DNA of 64,000 bases, taken from positions 1 to 64,000 of the forward strand of contig JAMPFA010000002.1 of the NCBI GenBank assembly GCA_023664725.1, written 5' to 3'. The translations under genes and the position numbers were made by a program. Position 1 is the stretch's first letter. Each line of letters begins with the position of its first letter. Origin of the DNA: Roseburia sp. Its GTDB lineage: Bacteria > Bacillota > Clostridia > Lachnospirales > Lachnospiraceae. Below, in pieces: positions 26,152 to 35,428 of the stretch. The notes under the pieces were generated by a model, which was given only the letters and a program-made list of their open reading frames with translations, made no database searches and was not told where the DNA came from.

Positions 26152-26180
26152 ATTATATTTTATCACTTATCTATTGTCAA
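26152..26180 (-). promoter_or_regulatory. his operon promoter
   Basis: On the minus strand, perfect TTGACA (26175-26180) and TATAAT (26152-26157) are 17 bp apart. The -35 overlaps the stop codon of recU. Confidence 0.85.
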
Positions 26181-26710
26181 TCCCTGGCATCTAAATCTTT
26201 CTGCAGTCCTTCTAAATATGGCACCAGAAATGAGTTCTCCATGGCGAGGAAAAATTCCGGTTCCAACTCCTCATAGCGAAAGCTTTTGCGGCCGCCGGAT
26301 TTTGCCCGTTCCCAGAACTTGAGCAACAGGGACAGCCGTAAATAATAATACTCCTCTCTGGCAGTAAAAGCAATGAGAAAAAATGCAATTCCTCCCTGTT
26401 TTTCAAACTGCTGCATAAACTCCACCTGATGCTCGTGAATATTTGCCAGTGGGAAGGTGTCTGTATGGCATTCCTTGGCGTCAAAACAGACAGGGATACC
26501 CTGGACAGCACCGATGTAGTCTACTGTGCTTTTCTGGTCAAAATAGGCAAGGGTGATGTGCCTGGTGGCCTTGTCGATGTTGATGGGGGTGATGGGTGTT
26601 GGGACTTTCTGGATCAGGGCCAGGTTTTGTTCCAGGTATTTTTCATTTGTGAGGTTGATAAATTCTTCCAGGGAGGAACCGCGCAGTCCTCTGGAGTTCC
26701 AGGTTGCCAT
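26177..26710 (-). CDS. recU: Holliday junction resolvase RecU
   Basis: A 177-residue RecU nuclease. It has NSRGLRGSSLEEFINLTNEK, PTPI, and the nuclease core YIGAVQGIPVCFDAKECHT, in which Asp64 and Asp77-x-Lys79 take the place of the D...ExK set. PLANIHEHQVEFM and GGIAFFLIAF also match. RecU resolves four-way junctions in Firmicute recombination and repair. AAGGAG precedes the ATG at 26710. It is often beside a penicillin-binding protein gene in Bacilli; here it is alone, downstream of a structured repeat. Confidence 0.92.
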   Translation of the reverse strand: MATWNSRGLRGSSLEEFINLTNEKYLEQNLALIQKVPTPITPINIDKATRHITLAYFDQKSTVDYIGAVQGIPVCFDAKECHTDTFPLANIHEHQVEFMQQFEKQGGIAFFLIAFTAREEYYYLRLSLLLKFWERAKSGGRKSFRYEELEPEFFLAMENSFLVPYLEGLQKDLDARD

Positions 26711-26756
26711 ATTAAAGATCTCCTTTGTGAAAGTATTCGTTTTTTGGCAGGGGTGC

Positions 26757-26896
26757 GTTGTACAATATAGTCAAGTCACCGCAGGGCACGCTCTCGCTAA
26801 TTGTCCCACGCAGCGGTGCGTAAGGCACTAGAAAACAGTGCCTAAACACCGACGGGGACAAAAAGCCCTGCTTGTGGCTTGTCTATATTCTACAAC
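26757..26896. repeat. 140-bp MITE-like structured element with terminal inverted repeats
   Basis: The 19-bp ends GTTGTACAATATAGTCAAG (26757-26775) and CTTGTCTATATTCTACAAC (26878-26896) are inverted repeats with 17 matches. The pairing extends inwards with short gaps to GCAGGGC (26781-26787) and GCCCTGC (26865-26871). Inside are TTGTCCC/GGGACAA and a 7-bp hairpin AGGCACT/AGTGCCT (26823-26843). No coding frame is seen. It fills most of the gap between recU and a pseudouridine synthase gene. Confidence 0.7.
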
Positions 26897-26942
26897 TCAG
26901 GTTATGAAATCATATGTTCCACAATTTTACAAAAAATTTCTT

Positions 26943-27914
26943 CTAAAATTGTTGACTTGTTATTATTTTTGTAAAAATTTCCGGTAAAGGTGCGGTGATT
27001 TCTGTTCCATTGCTTAATATCAAGGATTGGGCGTGTAGGAGTTGGGAGGTTATCCCGTACTCTTTTTTGTATACCTCATTGATTCTCCTATCGCCGTACT
27101 TGGGATCACCGATGATTGGGTGGCCTATGGAGGCCAAATGTGCCCGGATCTGATGGGAGCGTCCGGTGATCAGATAGATTTTTAACAGTGTAGTTCCATT
27201 TTCTGTCTTTATGGGGATGTATTCTGTTTCTATTGGTTTCGCCCCGCTGTTTTCCGGTTTTTCGGATATGTATACTCTGTTTGTTTTTTCGTTTTTTGTA
27301 AGATATCCTTTTAAATGGCAGGGTTTTGGCAGCTCTCCTTTTACAAGGGCGCAGTAATATTTTTTCAGGGAGCGGCATTTTAGTTCCTGGGACATTTCCT
27401 GTAAACCTTTTAATGTTTTTCCTGCAATTAATATGCCGGAAGTGTTTCGGTCTAAGCGGTTGCATATGGAGGGGCGGAATGTGGCGAGTTCTGTCTCTTT
27501 TACTGCTCCTGTTTTCAGCAGATAGGAAAGGATATATTCATTGGCGGAGATATCGTCTTTTTCTGCTTTCTGGGACAGCATGCCGGCGGGTTTGTTGATC
27601 ATCAGGATATCCTTTGTCTCATACAGGATGTCAAAGGGAAGGTTTTCCAAATTTATCTCCGGCAGGTTTTCTATTTTACGGAGGGAAGCTTGGCTTTTGG
27701 TGAATTTTTCAAATGTTTCCTCTGAAAAGAACAGTTTTACACTATCGCCTTCCTTTAATTTTTCTGTTCCATCTGCCTTTTTTCCATTCAGGACAATATT
27801 TTTTTTCCGAAGCATTTTATAGATAAAGCTGCTGGCTGCACTGCACAATAATTTTTTTAAATATTTGTCTAACCTCTGGCCTGCCTGATTCTTTTCAATT
27901 ACAATTTCCCTCAT
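26943..27914 (-). CDS. RluA/RluD-family pseudouridine synthase with S4 domain
   Basis: A full-length, 323-residue enzyme. The S4 RNA-binding domain is N-terminal (about 1-75, [17 protein letters not shown]). The catalytic core has the Asp in [10 protein letters not shown] (RLD motif) and the C-terminal [16 protein letters not shown] and IIGDPKYG blocks. It isomerises specific uridines in 23S rRNA (RluC/RluD-like). It precedes the MITE-like element and follows the ygiQ-like gene by 17 bp in the direction of transcription. Confidence 0.94.
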   Translation of the reverse strand: MREIVIEKNQAGQRLDKYLKKLLCSAASSFIYKMLRKKNIVLNGKKADGTEKLKEGDSVKLFFSEETFEKFTKSQASLRKIENLPEINLENLPFDILYETKDILMINKPAGMLSQKAEKDDISANEYILSYLLKTGAVKETELATFRPSICNRLDRNTSGILIAGKTLKGLQEMSQELKCRSLKKYYCALVKGELPKPCHLKGYLTKNEKTNRVYISEKPENSGAKPIETEYIPIKTENGTTLLKIYLITGRSHQIRAHLASIGHPIIGDPKYGDRRINEVYKKEYGITSQLLHAQSLILSNGTEITAPLPEIFTKIITSQQF

Positions 27915-27931
27915 TTACAAATTCCCTTTTA

Positions 27932-29851
27932 TTATCCCTTTTTCTTTTTATGGACGTTTCGTATGGTTTTCTTTTTTTTCTGCTTTTCTGCTGATTTTTT
28001 TGGGTTGGCTGGGCTGCCGCTTCCACGGTAACTGCCAGAAAAACCGCTCTCCCCTTTTCTGGGGCGGATCAGACATTTTTTGTCGAATCCGATCAGGTCT
28101 TCCCGTCCCGCTTTTAGCAGTGCCTCCCGCACCAGCTCATAGTTTTTTGGGTTCCTGTACTGGACCAGGGCTCGCTGCATTGCCTTTTCGTGGGGATTTT
28201 TTGCCACATACACGCTCTCCATTGTCCTTGGATCAAGACCTGTATAGTACATGCAGGTGGAAATGGTGGATGGTGTAGGATAAAAATCCTGCACCTGCTG
28301 GGGCATGTACCCTAAGTCTCTCAGATATTCCGCCAGTTCCACAGCCTCCTTTAGCGTGGAACCTGGGTGGGAGGACATGAGGTATGGGACAAGAAACTGA
28401 TTTTTTCCCAGCTTATCGTTTGTCTTTTTATAGGCTTCCACAAATTTCTGATAGACCTCCACCGATGGTTTTCCCATTTTTTCAAGGACAGCGTTGGAGA
28501 TATGCTCCGGCGCCACTTTTAACTGACCGCTGACGTGATGCTCACAGAGCTCCCGTAAGAACGTCCTGTCTGTATCATAAATCAGATAGTCAAAACGGAC
28601 ACCGGAGCGGACAAAGACTTTTTTTACATTGGGCAGAGCCCGAAGTTTTCTCAACAGTGAGAGATAATCTTTGTGGTCAACCTCCAGGTTTTTACAGGGA
28701 ACTGGAAACAGGCACTGTTTTGTAGGGCAGACGCCTTTTCCCATCTGTTTTTTGCAGGCAGGAGCCCGGAAGTTTGCGGTGGGTCCTCCCACATCGTGGA
28801 TGTACCCTTTGAAATCTTCCTCCCAAATCATTTTTTTTGCCTCGTTTAGGATGGATTCATGGCTTCTAGCCTGAATTATCCTTCCCTGATGGAAGGTAAG
28901 GGCACAAAAGCTGCAGCCCCCAAAACAGCCCCGGTTGCTCACCAGGCTGAATTTTACCTCTGTGATAGCAGGAACGCCCCCCAAATCCTCATAGGAGGGA
29001 TGATAGGTACGCATATAGGGAAGTGCGTAAATATTGTCCATCTCATTCATGGAAAGAGGCTTTGCGGCAGGATTTTGCACTACGAACAGTTTGTTGTCGT
29101 AGGTCTCAAACAGTCTTTTTCCCACAAAGGGGTCTGTGTTGCAGTACTGGATGTAAAAGCTTTTTGCATATGCCTCTTTTTTTTCCTTTACTTCTTCAAA
29201 ATGGGGAAGTTCTATGGCATCGTAGATATCTTCCCTGTTTCTGGTCTTATAGACCGTTCCCTCGACGAAGGTGATATCTTTTATGTCTATGCCGCTATTT
29301 AGCGCATCTGCAATCTCCAAAATGCTGCGCTCGCCCATGCCGTAGGAAATCAGATCTGCACCGGAGTCCAAAAGGATGGAGCGTTTCATTTTATTGCTCC
29401 AGTAATCGTAATGGGACAGCCTTCTGAGGCTCGCCTCTATGCCGCCGATGATCACAGGGGTTTTTTTGTATTTTTGCCGAATCAGGTTACAGTACACGAC
29501 AGTTGCGTAATCCGGGCGTTTCCCCATAACGCCGCCGGGGGTAAAAGCATCTGTTTCCCGGCGTTTTTTTGACACGGAATAATGGTTTACCATAGAGTCC
29601 ATATTTCCGGCAGAAACCAAAAAACCAAGCCTTGGCTCCCCGAATACATCTATGGAATCCACTCTTTTCCAATCCGGCTGGGAGATAATCCCCACCGTGT
29701 AGCCGTGGGACTTTAGCACTCTGGATATAATGGCATGTCCGAAAGAGGGATGATCCACATAGGCGTCTCCGATGACATAGACAAAATCCAGTTTGGAGTG
29801 TCCCTCACTTAACATTTCTTCTCTTGTGACTGGCAAAAAACCTTTATTCAT
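27932..29851 (-). CDS. YgiQ family radical SAM protein
   Basis: A 639-residue protein of the YgiQ family (UPF0313), with an N-terminal HSKLDFVYVIGDAYVDHPSF block and the radical SAM motif Cys309, Cys313, Cys316 in NRGCFGGCSFCALTF. The C-terminal tail is rich in Lys and Arg and looks disordered. Its reaction is unknown. The start overlaps the preceding HAD-hydrolase stop by 4 bases. This is the second radical SAM protein of unknown function in the window. Confidence 0.94.
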   Translation of the reverse strand: MNKGFLPVTREEMLSEGHSKLDFVYVIGDAYVDHPSFGHAIISRVLKSHGYTVGIISQPDWKRVDSIDVFGEPRLGFLVSAGNMDSMVNHYSVSKKRRETDAFTPGGVMGKRPDYATVVYCNLIRQKYKKTPVIIGGIEASLRRLSHYDYWSNKMKRSILLDSGADLISYGMGERSILEIADALNSGIDIKDITFVEGTVYKTRNREDIYDAIELPHFEEVKEKKEAYAKSFYIQYCNTDPFVGKRLFETYDNKLFVVQNPAAKPLSMNEMDNIYALPYMRTYHPSYEDLGGVPAITEVKFSLVSNRGCFGGCSFCALTFHQGRIIQARSHESILNEAKKMIWEEDFKGYIHDVGGPTANFRAPACKKQMGKGVCPTKQCLFPVPCKNLEVDHKDYLSLLRKLRALPNVKKVFVRSGVRFDYLIYDTDRTFLRELCEHHVSGQLKVAPEHISNAVLEKMGKPSVEVYQKFVEAYKKTNDKLGKNQFLVPYLMSSHPGSTLKEAVELAEYLRDLGYMPQQVQDFYPTPSTISTCMYYTGLDPRTMESVYVAKNPHEKAMQRALVQYRNPKNYELVREALLKAGREDLIGFDKKCLIRPRKGESGFSGSYRGSGSPANPKKSAEKQKKKKTIRNVHKKKKG

Positions 29852-30525
29852 CTTCCATGCTCCATGATCTCATAAGTGTTGTCAAATATTTCCTGAAAAG
29901 AACGGATATAGTAATCGCAGGTCTGCCTCTTTTTCTCCCGCTGCTGGATGGAATAGTCATCCTCCACACCGCAGACTTTCATGCCGGCGTTTTTTCCTGC
30001 CTCCATACCCTTTACAATATCTTCAAATACCAGACAGTCCTCCGGAAGTACCTCTAACTGTCTGGCTGCCTCAAGATACACATCCGGAGCAGGTTTTCCC
30101 CTGTTTACCGAGCAGGCGGTGATGACACAGGATATGTAGCGGTTTAATCTATGGGCATCGCTGACAGCCTCCACCAGTTCACTGGAATTGCTGGTGGCAA
30201 TACCCATTTTTATGCCGCTCTCTTTTAAGTATTCTAAGAATCTGCCAGCCCCTTCTTTTAACGGAACTTCATGGCGGTATTTTTCCATTGCCATCTCATT
30301 CCAGATCTGCTTCAACTCATCCACAGTCTCCTTCAGGTCAAAATATTCCCGGAAATACCTTGCAGTCTCCGTAAAACTCATGCCCTCTATTTTTTCCTGC
30401 AGATCCTCCTCAAAAGGAAGGTTCCTGGCGGCTAAAAATTCCATATCGATATCTCTCCACATCCACATGGAATCCACCAGGGTTCCGTCCAGATCAAAAA
30501 TCACTGCCTTGATCCCCTCTAGCAT
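29848..30525 (-). CDS. HAD-superfamily hydrolase, beta-phosphoglucomutase-like
   Basis: A 225-residue HAD phosphatase or mutase with motif I FDLDGTLVDS, motif II (ATSNSS) and motifs III/IV (GKPAPDVYLEAA, LVFEDIVKGMEA). The helical cap sits between the first two motifs (about 18-85), as in subfamily IA enzymes. The substrate cannot be told from sequence. It overlaps rsuA upstream by 7 bp and the ygiQ-like gene downstream by 4 bp. Confidence 0.9.
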   Translation of the reverse strand: MLEGIKAVIFDLDGTLVDSMWMWRDIDMEFLAARNLPFEEDLQEKIEGMSFTETARYFREYFDLKETVDELKQIWNEMAMEKYRHEVPLKEGAGRFLEYLKESGIKMGIATSNSSELVEAVSDAHRLNRYISCVITACSVNRGKPAPDVYLEAARQLEVLPEDCLVFEDIVKGMEAGKNAGMKVCGVEDDYSIQQREKKRQTCDYYIRSFQEIFDNTYEIMEHGR

Positions 30526-31235
30526 AAAACTTCCTCCAATCCTTTCAACTTTGCCACTTCCTCTTCTGTCAGTTTACGGTATTCTCCCGGCTGTAAGGAT
30601 TCATCCAATGTGAGACTTCCCATGGCAAGGCGTTTTAAGGTGAGTACCTCTTTCCCCACTGCGAGAAACATGCGCTTTACCTGATGGAAACGACCCTCGG
30701 TCAGAGAAACTCTCACCAGAGATTCCTCCCCTTCTTTTAAAATCGTAAGCTCTGCTGGCTTTGTGGGGGTATCATCCCCAATGTCAAGACCTTCCCTAAA
30801 CAGACGAACATCCTCCGCCGTAACCCTGCCCTTCACTTTCACCTCATACAGCTTTTTCACATGCTTTTTCGGGCTTAACAGCTCATGGCCTAGCTTCCCG
30901 TCATTGGTGATGAAAAGAAGCCCGGTAGTGTCCAGATCCAGCCTGCCTACGGGGGAAAGATCTTTTCGCCCGTCCTTGATAAAATCCATCACAGATTTGT
31001 GCAGATTGTCCTTTCTTGCTGTCACACAGCCCACAGGCTTATGAAACATATAATACTCATAGGGTCTGTATTCGATTTCTTTTCCCTGAAAAGTAACGCA
31101 ATCCTCCCCCGGCGCCACATCCATGACCGCCTTTGCCGGAATCCCGTTTACGGTCACAAGACCTGACTTTATATATTTTTTTACTTCACTTCTCGTTCCC
31201 ACCTGCATATCCGCCAACAGTTTATCCAGACGCAT
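30519..31235 (-). CDS. rsuA: 16S rRNA pseudouridine synthase, RsuA family
   Basis: A 238-residue enzyme with an N-terminal S4 domain (RLDKLLADMQVGTRSEVKKY) and the RsuA-type catalytic motif GRLDLDTTGLLFITNDG, where the first Asp after RL is the catalytic one. GRFHQVKRM near the C terminus fits the same family. RsuA modifies U516 in 16S rRNA. RBS AAGGAG before the ATG at 31235. Confidence 0.95.
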   Translation of the reverse strand: MRLDKLLADMQVGTRSEVKKYIKSGLVTVNGIPAKAVMDVAPGEDCVTFQGKEIEYRPYEYYMFHKPVGCVTARKDNLHKSVMDFIKDGRKDLSPVGRLDLDTTGLLFITNDGKLGHELLSPKKHVKKLYEVKVKGRVTAEDVRLFREGLDIGDDTPTKPAELTILKEGEESLVRVSLTEGRFHQVKRMFLAVGKEVLTLKRLAMGSLTLDESLQPGEYRKLTEEEVAKLKGLEEVLC

Positions 31236-31254
31236 CCATTACTCCTTAACACTC

Positions 31255-31887
31255 TCACTCAAAATAGAATTTTAATTTTTCTTTCTCTAAGTCCAGCAAA
31301 AAAGGATAGGGATTTTGACTTTCCTCCCTGCCATCCTGGTTATTCAGATAAATTCCAAGATGCAGATGTACCGGAAACATCCCGGTGGTTCCCTCCTCTT
31401 CCCCGTATCCGCTGTCCCCCATAAAACCTAAAACTTCCCCGGCCTTTATGGTATCCCCCACGGCAAAGTCCCTGACGTAATCGTTTAGATGTGCATAATA
31501 GAAATACACGCCGTGGGGACTTCTAACTCCAATGCGGTATCCCCCCAGTTTCAGCCAGCCGATTTTTTCCACCACACCGTCGGAGATACTCACAACCGGA
31601 TAATGTCCCCGTTTGTCCACAGAGGGCATTAAGTCGCATCCCTCATGAACCCTGTCCCCTCCAAAGTTTCTGGCAGAGCCGTAACTGTCCACAAAGCTGA
31701 CCTGATACCCTGACGGGTCAAAGGAGGATTCCGGCACAGGAAAATAGACCATATCCTGCCGTATTATATCCAAATCTTCTTTAGAAATCCCGCCCCTTTG
31801 CTCTGTCAGATAGTCATATACCAGGCAGTCAGCTGTCACAAGAGCCAGGAAAAGTAAAACAGCAAGGAAATATTTTCTCCATCTCAA
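31255..31887 (-). CDS. M23 (LytM) family membrane-anchored metallopeptidase
   Basis: A 210-residue protein with one N-terminal membrane span (about 5-23) and an outer M23 domain. Zinc ligands are His81 and Asp85 (VHEGCDLMP) and His176 in PVHLHLGIY, with His174 as the general base. Such domains cut peptidoglycan cross-links, and clostridial sporulation proteins such as SpoIIQ are relatives. The start is read as TTG at 31887; the ATG nearby is out of frame. The AGG in the pepD stop region serves as RBS. Confidence 0.88.
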   Translation of the reverse strand: MRWRKYFLAVLLFLALVTADCLVYDYLTEQRGGISKEDLDIIRQDMVYFPVPESSFDPSGYQVSFVDSYGSARNFGGDRVHEGCDLMPSVDKRGHYPVVSISDGVVEKIGWLKLGGYRIGVRSPHGVYFYYAHLNDYVRDFAVGDTIKAGEVLGFMGDSGYGEEEGTTGMFPVHLHLGIYLNNQDGREESQNPYPFLLDLEKEKLKFYFE

Positions 31888-31890
31888 AAA

Positions 31891-33339
31891 CTACCTCGCA
31901 CTCTCCAAAAACCGGATTAAAAACGCCCACACCCGCTTTGTGCTTGAAATACTTAACCGCTCTTTTGGGGTATGAATGTCAAAATTATCCGGTCCAAAGG
32001 AAACGGCATCCAGATTTTTTATCTTTTCTGACAAAATGCCGCACTCAAGCCCTGCATGGATTGCTTCAAACACAGGATCTTTTCCAAACATTTCCCGGTA
32101 GACCTCCTTAATTTTTTCCCTGAGTTCTGATTCACTGCGGTATTCCCAGGCAGGGTAATCTCCCTCGATTTCAAAGTTGCCTCCCAGAAATTCCGTCAGA
32201 TAGCAAAGTTTTTTTGCAAGCTCTTCTTTTCTGCTTCCCACACTGCTCCGAACGGAAGAGCAGACATAAAACTCATCCTCTTTCAATTCCATAATTCCAA
32301 GATTTAAAGATGTCTCCACCAGATTTTTTATGTGCATGCTCATATGCATCACGCCATTTGGCACATTCCAAAGATAAAGCAGAACTTTCTGCATGGAGGA
32401 AGGTGTTAAGGCAGAATACTCTTTCTCCTCCACTTCCTCTGCCGAAAGGGTAAGCCCTGGTTCTGAAACGTCATATTCTTTCTTTAACATATCTTCCAGC
32501 TGCACTGTCAGTGCAAGCACATCCTCTTTCACTTCTTTTGACACAACCAGCAGGGCATTTGCCTCCCTGGGAATGGCATTGTCTTTTAACCCGCCGGATA
32601 ATTTGCAGATTCCCATTGGATACGTCACTTGTATGTCTTTTAAAACCCTTCCCAGGGTAATCACTGCATTACAGTGCTCTTTGTGGATCTCACTCCCGGA
32701 ATGTCCCCCTTCCAGCCCGGAAAGTTTTAAAGTAATCCCAACTCCTTCTAATTTCTGGTATTCCACCGGAATATGGCTGTGGGCGCAAAGACCTCCCGCA
32801 CAGCTTGTGAGGAAATGTCCTTCCACATCCGAGTCTATGTTTAATAGAACGTGTCCCTTTAACATAGACAGATCAATTTCTTTCACCCCTAAAAGTCCAA
32901 CCTCTTCATTGGTGGTAAACACGGCCTCAATCCTGGGATGGTTTAAATCATTTGAATCCAATATTGCCAGGACATAGGCCAGAGCAATGCCGTCATCTCC
33001 ACCAAGGGTTGTTCCTCTCGCCTTTAAAAAATCTCCGTCCACATAGAGGTCTAACCCCTCTTTTTCAAAGTCAATAGAAACACTGGATTCCTTTTCACAC
33101 ACCATATCCATGTGCCCCTGAAGGATCACAGGCTCTGCATTCTCATACCCGTTTGATGCCTCTTTTATGATCACCACATTATCCGTTTCGTCCTGATAAT
33201 ACGTAAATCCCCGCTCTTTCGCAAAATCTGCCAGATAATCACTGATCAATTTTGTATGGAAAGAACCATGGGGAATCGATGCAATTTCCTCAAAAAAGTG
33301 AAACACCTTCTGAGGCTCTAAATTTTCTAATTTACTCAT
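31891..33339 (-). CDS. pepD: Aminoacyl-histidine dipeptidase (M20 family, PepD)
   Basis: A 482-residue cytosolic zinc peptidase. Metal-binding blocks are seen as LQGHMDMVCE, TLGGDDGIALAY, TTNEEVGLLG and AIHAGLECG. It hydrolyses Xaa-His dipeptides such as carnosine and broader dipeptides. Its length is standard. It is read away from the YlbJ-like gene, with only 30 bp between the two start codons. Confidence 0.94.
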   Translation of the reverse strand: MSKLENLEPQKVFHFFEEIASIPHGSFHTKLISDYLADFAKERGFTYYQDETDNVVIIKEASNGYENAEPVILQGHMDMVCEKESSVSIDFEKEGLDLYVDGDFLKARGTTLGGDDGIALAYVLAILDSNDLNHPRIEAVFTTNEEVGLLGVKEIDLSMLKGHVLLNIDSDVEGHFLTSCAGGLCAHSHIPVEYQKLEGVGITLKLSGLEGGHSGSEIHKEHCNAVITLGRVLKDIQVTYPMGICKLSGGLKDNAIPREANALLVVSKEVKEDVLALTVQLEDMLKKEYDVSEPGLTLSAEEVEEKEYSALTPSSMQKVLLYLWNVPNGVMHMSMHIKNLVETSLNLGIMELKEDEFYVCSSVRSSVGSRKEELAKKLCYLTEFLGGNFEIEGDYPAWEYRSESELREKIKEVYREMFGKDPVFEAIHAGLECGILSEKIKNLDAVSFGPDNFDIHTPKERLSISSTKRVWAFLIRFLESAR

Positions 33340-33369
33340 AGTTGTCTTTATCCTTTCATATATTTTGAT

Positions 33370-34305
33370 ATGAAAAAAAATTATTTGCTTTTTCCAATCC
33401 TCATCCTCATACTTTTATTTATTATAGCGCATCCAGGGATTTCTACAAAGGCGGCAGCAGACGGGCTGATGCTCTGGTATACTCAGATCCTCCCTGCCCT
33501 TTTACCCCTTGCCATCCTGTCGAATATCCTGGTGTACTCCAATTATATGCAGCTTATCACAAAATATTTGTACCCCCTGACCAGGCATATATTCAAAACC
33601 AGCCAGAATGGGTGTTTTGCACTGTTTGGTGGAATCCTTTTTGGTTTTCCCATGGGCAGCAAGATCAGCGGGGATCTGACGGTAAAACAATCTGTGAGCC
33701 CCCGGGAAGGGGAACTCCTCTCCGTCTGCTTTAACCAGTTAAGCCCTGTATTTTTCAGTCAGTATCTACTGACAAATATTTTAGGTATGCCAAAGATGAT
33801 TCCCATAAGTTTTTTGATCTTATATCTGCCGCCGTTGGTGTACGCCTGGTACAAACTGAAAAAGCATCCCTTTTCCTACACAAAAAATGCGGCATCTACT
33901 CCCCACATGGACTTTGGAATCATAGACGCCGGAATTATGAACGGCTTTGAAGCGCTGGCAAAACTTGGGGGATATATTATCCTCTTCTCTATTTTTGCCG
34001 CAATGCTGCATACATATAACAGGCACCATCCGCTTTTAAACCTGTTTTTTACGGGATGCGTAGAGGTAACTACCGGAATTTCCTACCTGAGAGATACCGA
34101 CCTTCCCACAGACTGTACCTATGCCCTTGCTCTGTTTTTTGCCTCCTTCGGAGGACTGTGTGGTTTCGCCCAGACATGTTCCATGACAAAAAACTGTAAT
34201 TTTTCCCACAGAAATTACCTGCTTTTACGTCTCGTCTTTGCATCTCTTAGCTGCCTTTTGGGTTTCATCTGTTACAGACTACTTGGCAGTGTGCTGTGTA
34301 GTTGA
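33370..34305 (+). CDS. YlbJ-like / nucleoside-recognition (Gate) domain membrane protein
   Basis: A 311-residue polytopic membrane protein with about seven or eight hydrophobic segments. The region LMLWYTQILPALLPLAILSN and FGGILFGFPMGSKISGDL resemble the sporulation membrane protein YlbJ and other Gate-domain proteins, but it is shorter than YlbJ of Bacillus. No clear RBS is seen in front of the ATG at 33370, and the gap to pepD is only 30 bp. The 3' end overlaps the convergent coiled-coil gene by 27 bp. A role in sporulation is inference only. Confidence 0.75.
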   Translation: MKKNYLLFPILILILLFIIAHPGISTKAAADGLMLWYTQILPALLPLAILSNILVYSNYMQLITKYLYPLTRHIFKTSQNGCFALFGGILFGFPMGSKISGDLTVKQSVSPREGELLSVCFNQLSPVFFSQYLLTNILGMPKMIPISFLILYLPPLVYAWYKLKKHPFSYTKNAASTPHMDFGIIDAGIMNGFEALAKLGGYIILFSIFAAMLHTYNRHHPLLNLFFTGCVEVTTGISYLRDTDLPTDCTYALALFFASFGGLCGFAQTCSMTKNCNFSHRNYLLLRLVFASLSCLLGFICYRLLGSVLCS

Positions 34306-34923
34306 AGCCGGGGCAGCTGCCCCTTTTTGGGTATTTGCCTGAGCTTTCGCCTGTGGCTGTTGTTGTGGCTTTGCGTCCAATTCCTGGGGCACCAGCTCAG
34401 AACGGTTGGATGTAATGATGTCCAGATATCCCTGGAGAGAACTTACCAGGTTGTCCGTCCTCGCCCTGGCTGTCTCAATGGAACTTGCAATCACATCTTC
34501 CATAGCCTTTAACATATCATCTGTGTAAGTGATGGCGCTTAATCGGATGGCATTGGCATCATTTGTGGCATTGTCCAAAATCTCCTGGGCCTGCTTGGTA
34601 GCGATCATCACCACTTCATTTGCCTGGGCGTAAGCTTGCTGCATAATCTCATGCTCACTGATAAGCTCACTGGTCTGCACCTGAGCCTGAGCGATGATCT
34701 CGTCCGCTTTTGTCTTGGCATCCGCCAGGATCGCCTCTTTGTTACTGATAATCTTCTGATACCGCTTAATTTCATCAGGAGTCTTCGTCCGCAGTTCTGT
34801 CAGCAATTCTTCAATTTCTTCTCTGTTTACAATAATCTGTGTACCGTTGGATAAAGGTTTAACCTTACAGCCATCTATGTATTCTTCAATTTCTTCAATA
34901 ATCTGCTCTATTCTGCTGTTCAT
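34279..34923 (-). CDS. Coiled-coil protein of unknown function
   Basis: A 214-residue, mostly helical protein. About residues 60-175 form a long charged heptad-rich coiled coil rich in Ala, Glu and Lys (ADAKTKADEIIAQAQVQTSE), like stalk proteins of ATPases or DivIVA-type scaffolds. The last 35 residues are a low-complexity Gln/Ala/Pro/Thr tail. There is no signal peptide or membrane segment. It is the last gene after coaD, 11 bp downstream, and is likely part of the same transcript. Confidence 0.78.
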   Translation of the reverse strand: MNSRIEQIIEEIEEYIDGCKVKPLSNGTQIIVNREEIEELLTELRTKTPDEIKRYQKIISNKEAILADAKTKADEIIAQAQVQTSELISEHEIMQQAYAQANEVVMIATKQAQEILDNATNDANAIRLSAITYTDDMLKAMEDVIASSIETARARTDNLVSSLQGYLDIITSNRSELVPQELDAKPQQQPQAKAQANTQKGAAAPASTTQHTAK

Positions 34924-34934
34924 GGATACACTCC

Positions 34935-35420
34935 TTACTTAATAATATTGTATTTCTCATAAATCCTGTCAATAAACTGTGCAGGAACAAACTTGGAGAT
35001 ATCGCCTCCATAGGCCGCAAATTCCCGGACAATGGATGAGCTCAGATAAGAATATTTCAAATTTGTAGTCAAAAATATTGTCTCCACATCAGGATTTTCC
35101 ACATGGTTTGTCTGGGCAATCTGCAATTCATATTCAAAATCTGTCACTGCCCGAAGCCCTCTCACGATCAGTGTCACTCCATGGTCCTTCATGTAATCTA
35201 CCAGCAGACCATCAAAAGAATCCACCGTTACGTTGGGCAGATCACTTGTCATCTCTTTTAACATACTAACACGTTCCTCCACAGAAAACAATGAATTTTT
35301 TGCCCTGTTATTTAATACGCCAACTACCAGTTCATCTACAATACCAGAGGAACGGATGATCATATCCTGATGCCCAAAAGTAATCGGATCGAAACTTCCG
35401 GGATAAATCGCTTTTTTCAT
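34935..35420 (-). CDS. coaD: Phosphopantetheine adenylyltransferase
   Basis: A 161-residue enzyme of coenzyme A synthesis that joins ATP and 4'-phosphopantetheine. Signatures are [18 protein letters not shown] with the nucleotidyltransferase TxGH motif, and [18 protein letters not shown] at the C-terminal half. The ATG at 35420 has AGGAGA just upstream; the frame back to 35444 is not needed. Follows rsmD by 8 bp, a common bacterial pairing. Confidence 0.97.
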   Translation of the reverse strand: MKKAIYPGSFDPITFGHQDMIIRSSGIVDELVVGVLNNRAKNSLFSVEERVSMLKEMTSDLPNVTVDSFDGLLVDYMKDHGVTLIVRGLRAVTDFEYELQIAQTNHVENPDVETIFLTTNLKYSYLSSSIVREFAAYGGDISKFVPAQFIDRIYEKYNIIK

Positions 35421-35428
35421 ACACTCTC

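Noticed and set aside
26104..26176. Possible His T-box or leader peptide before hisZ
   Set aside because: The leader is only about 40 nt, without a T-box core or a run of His codons.
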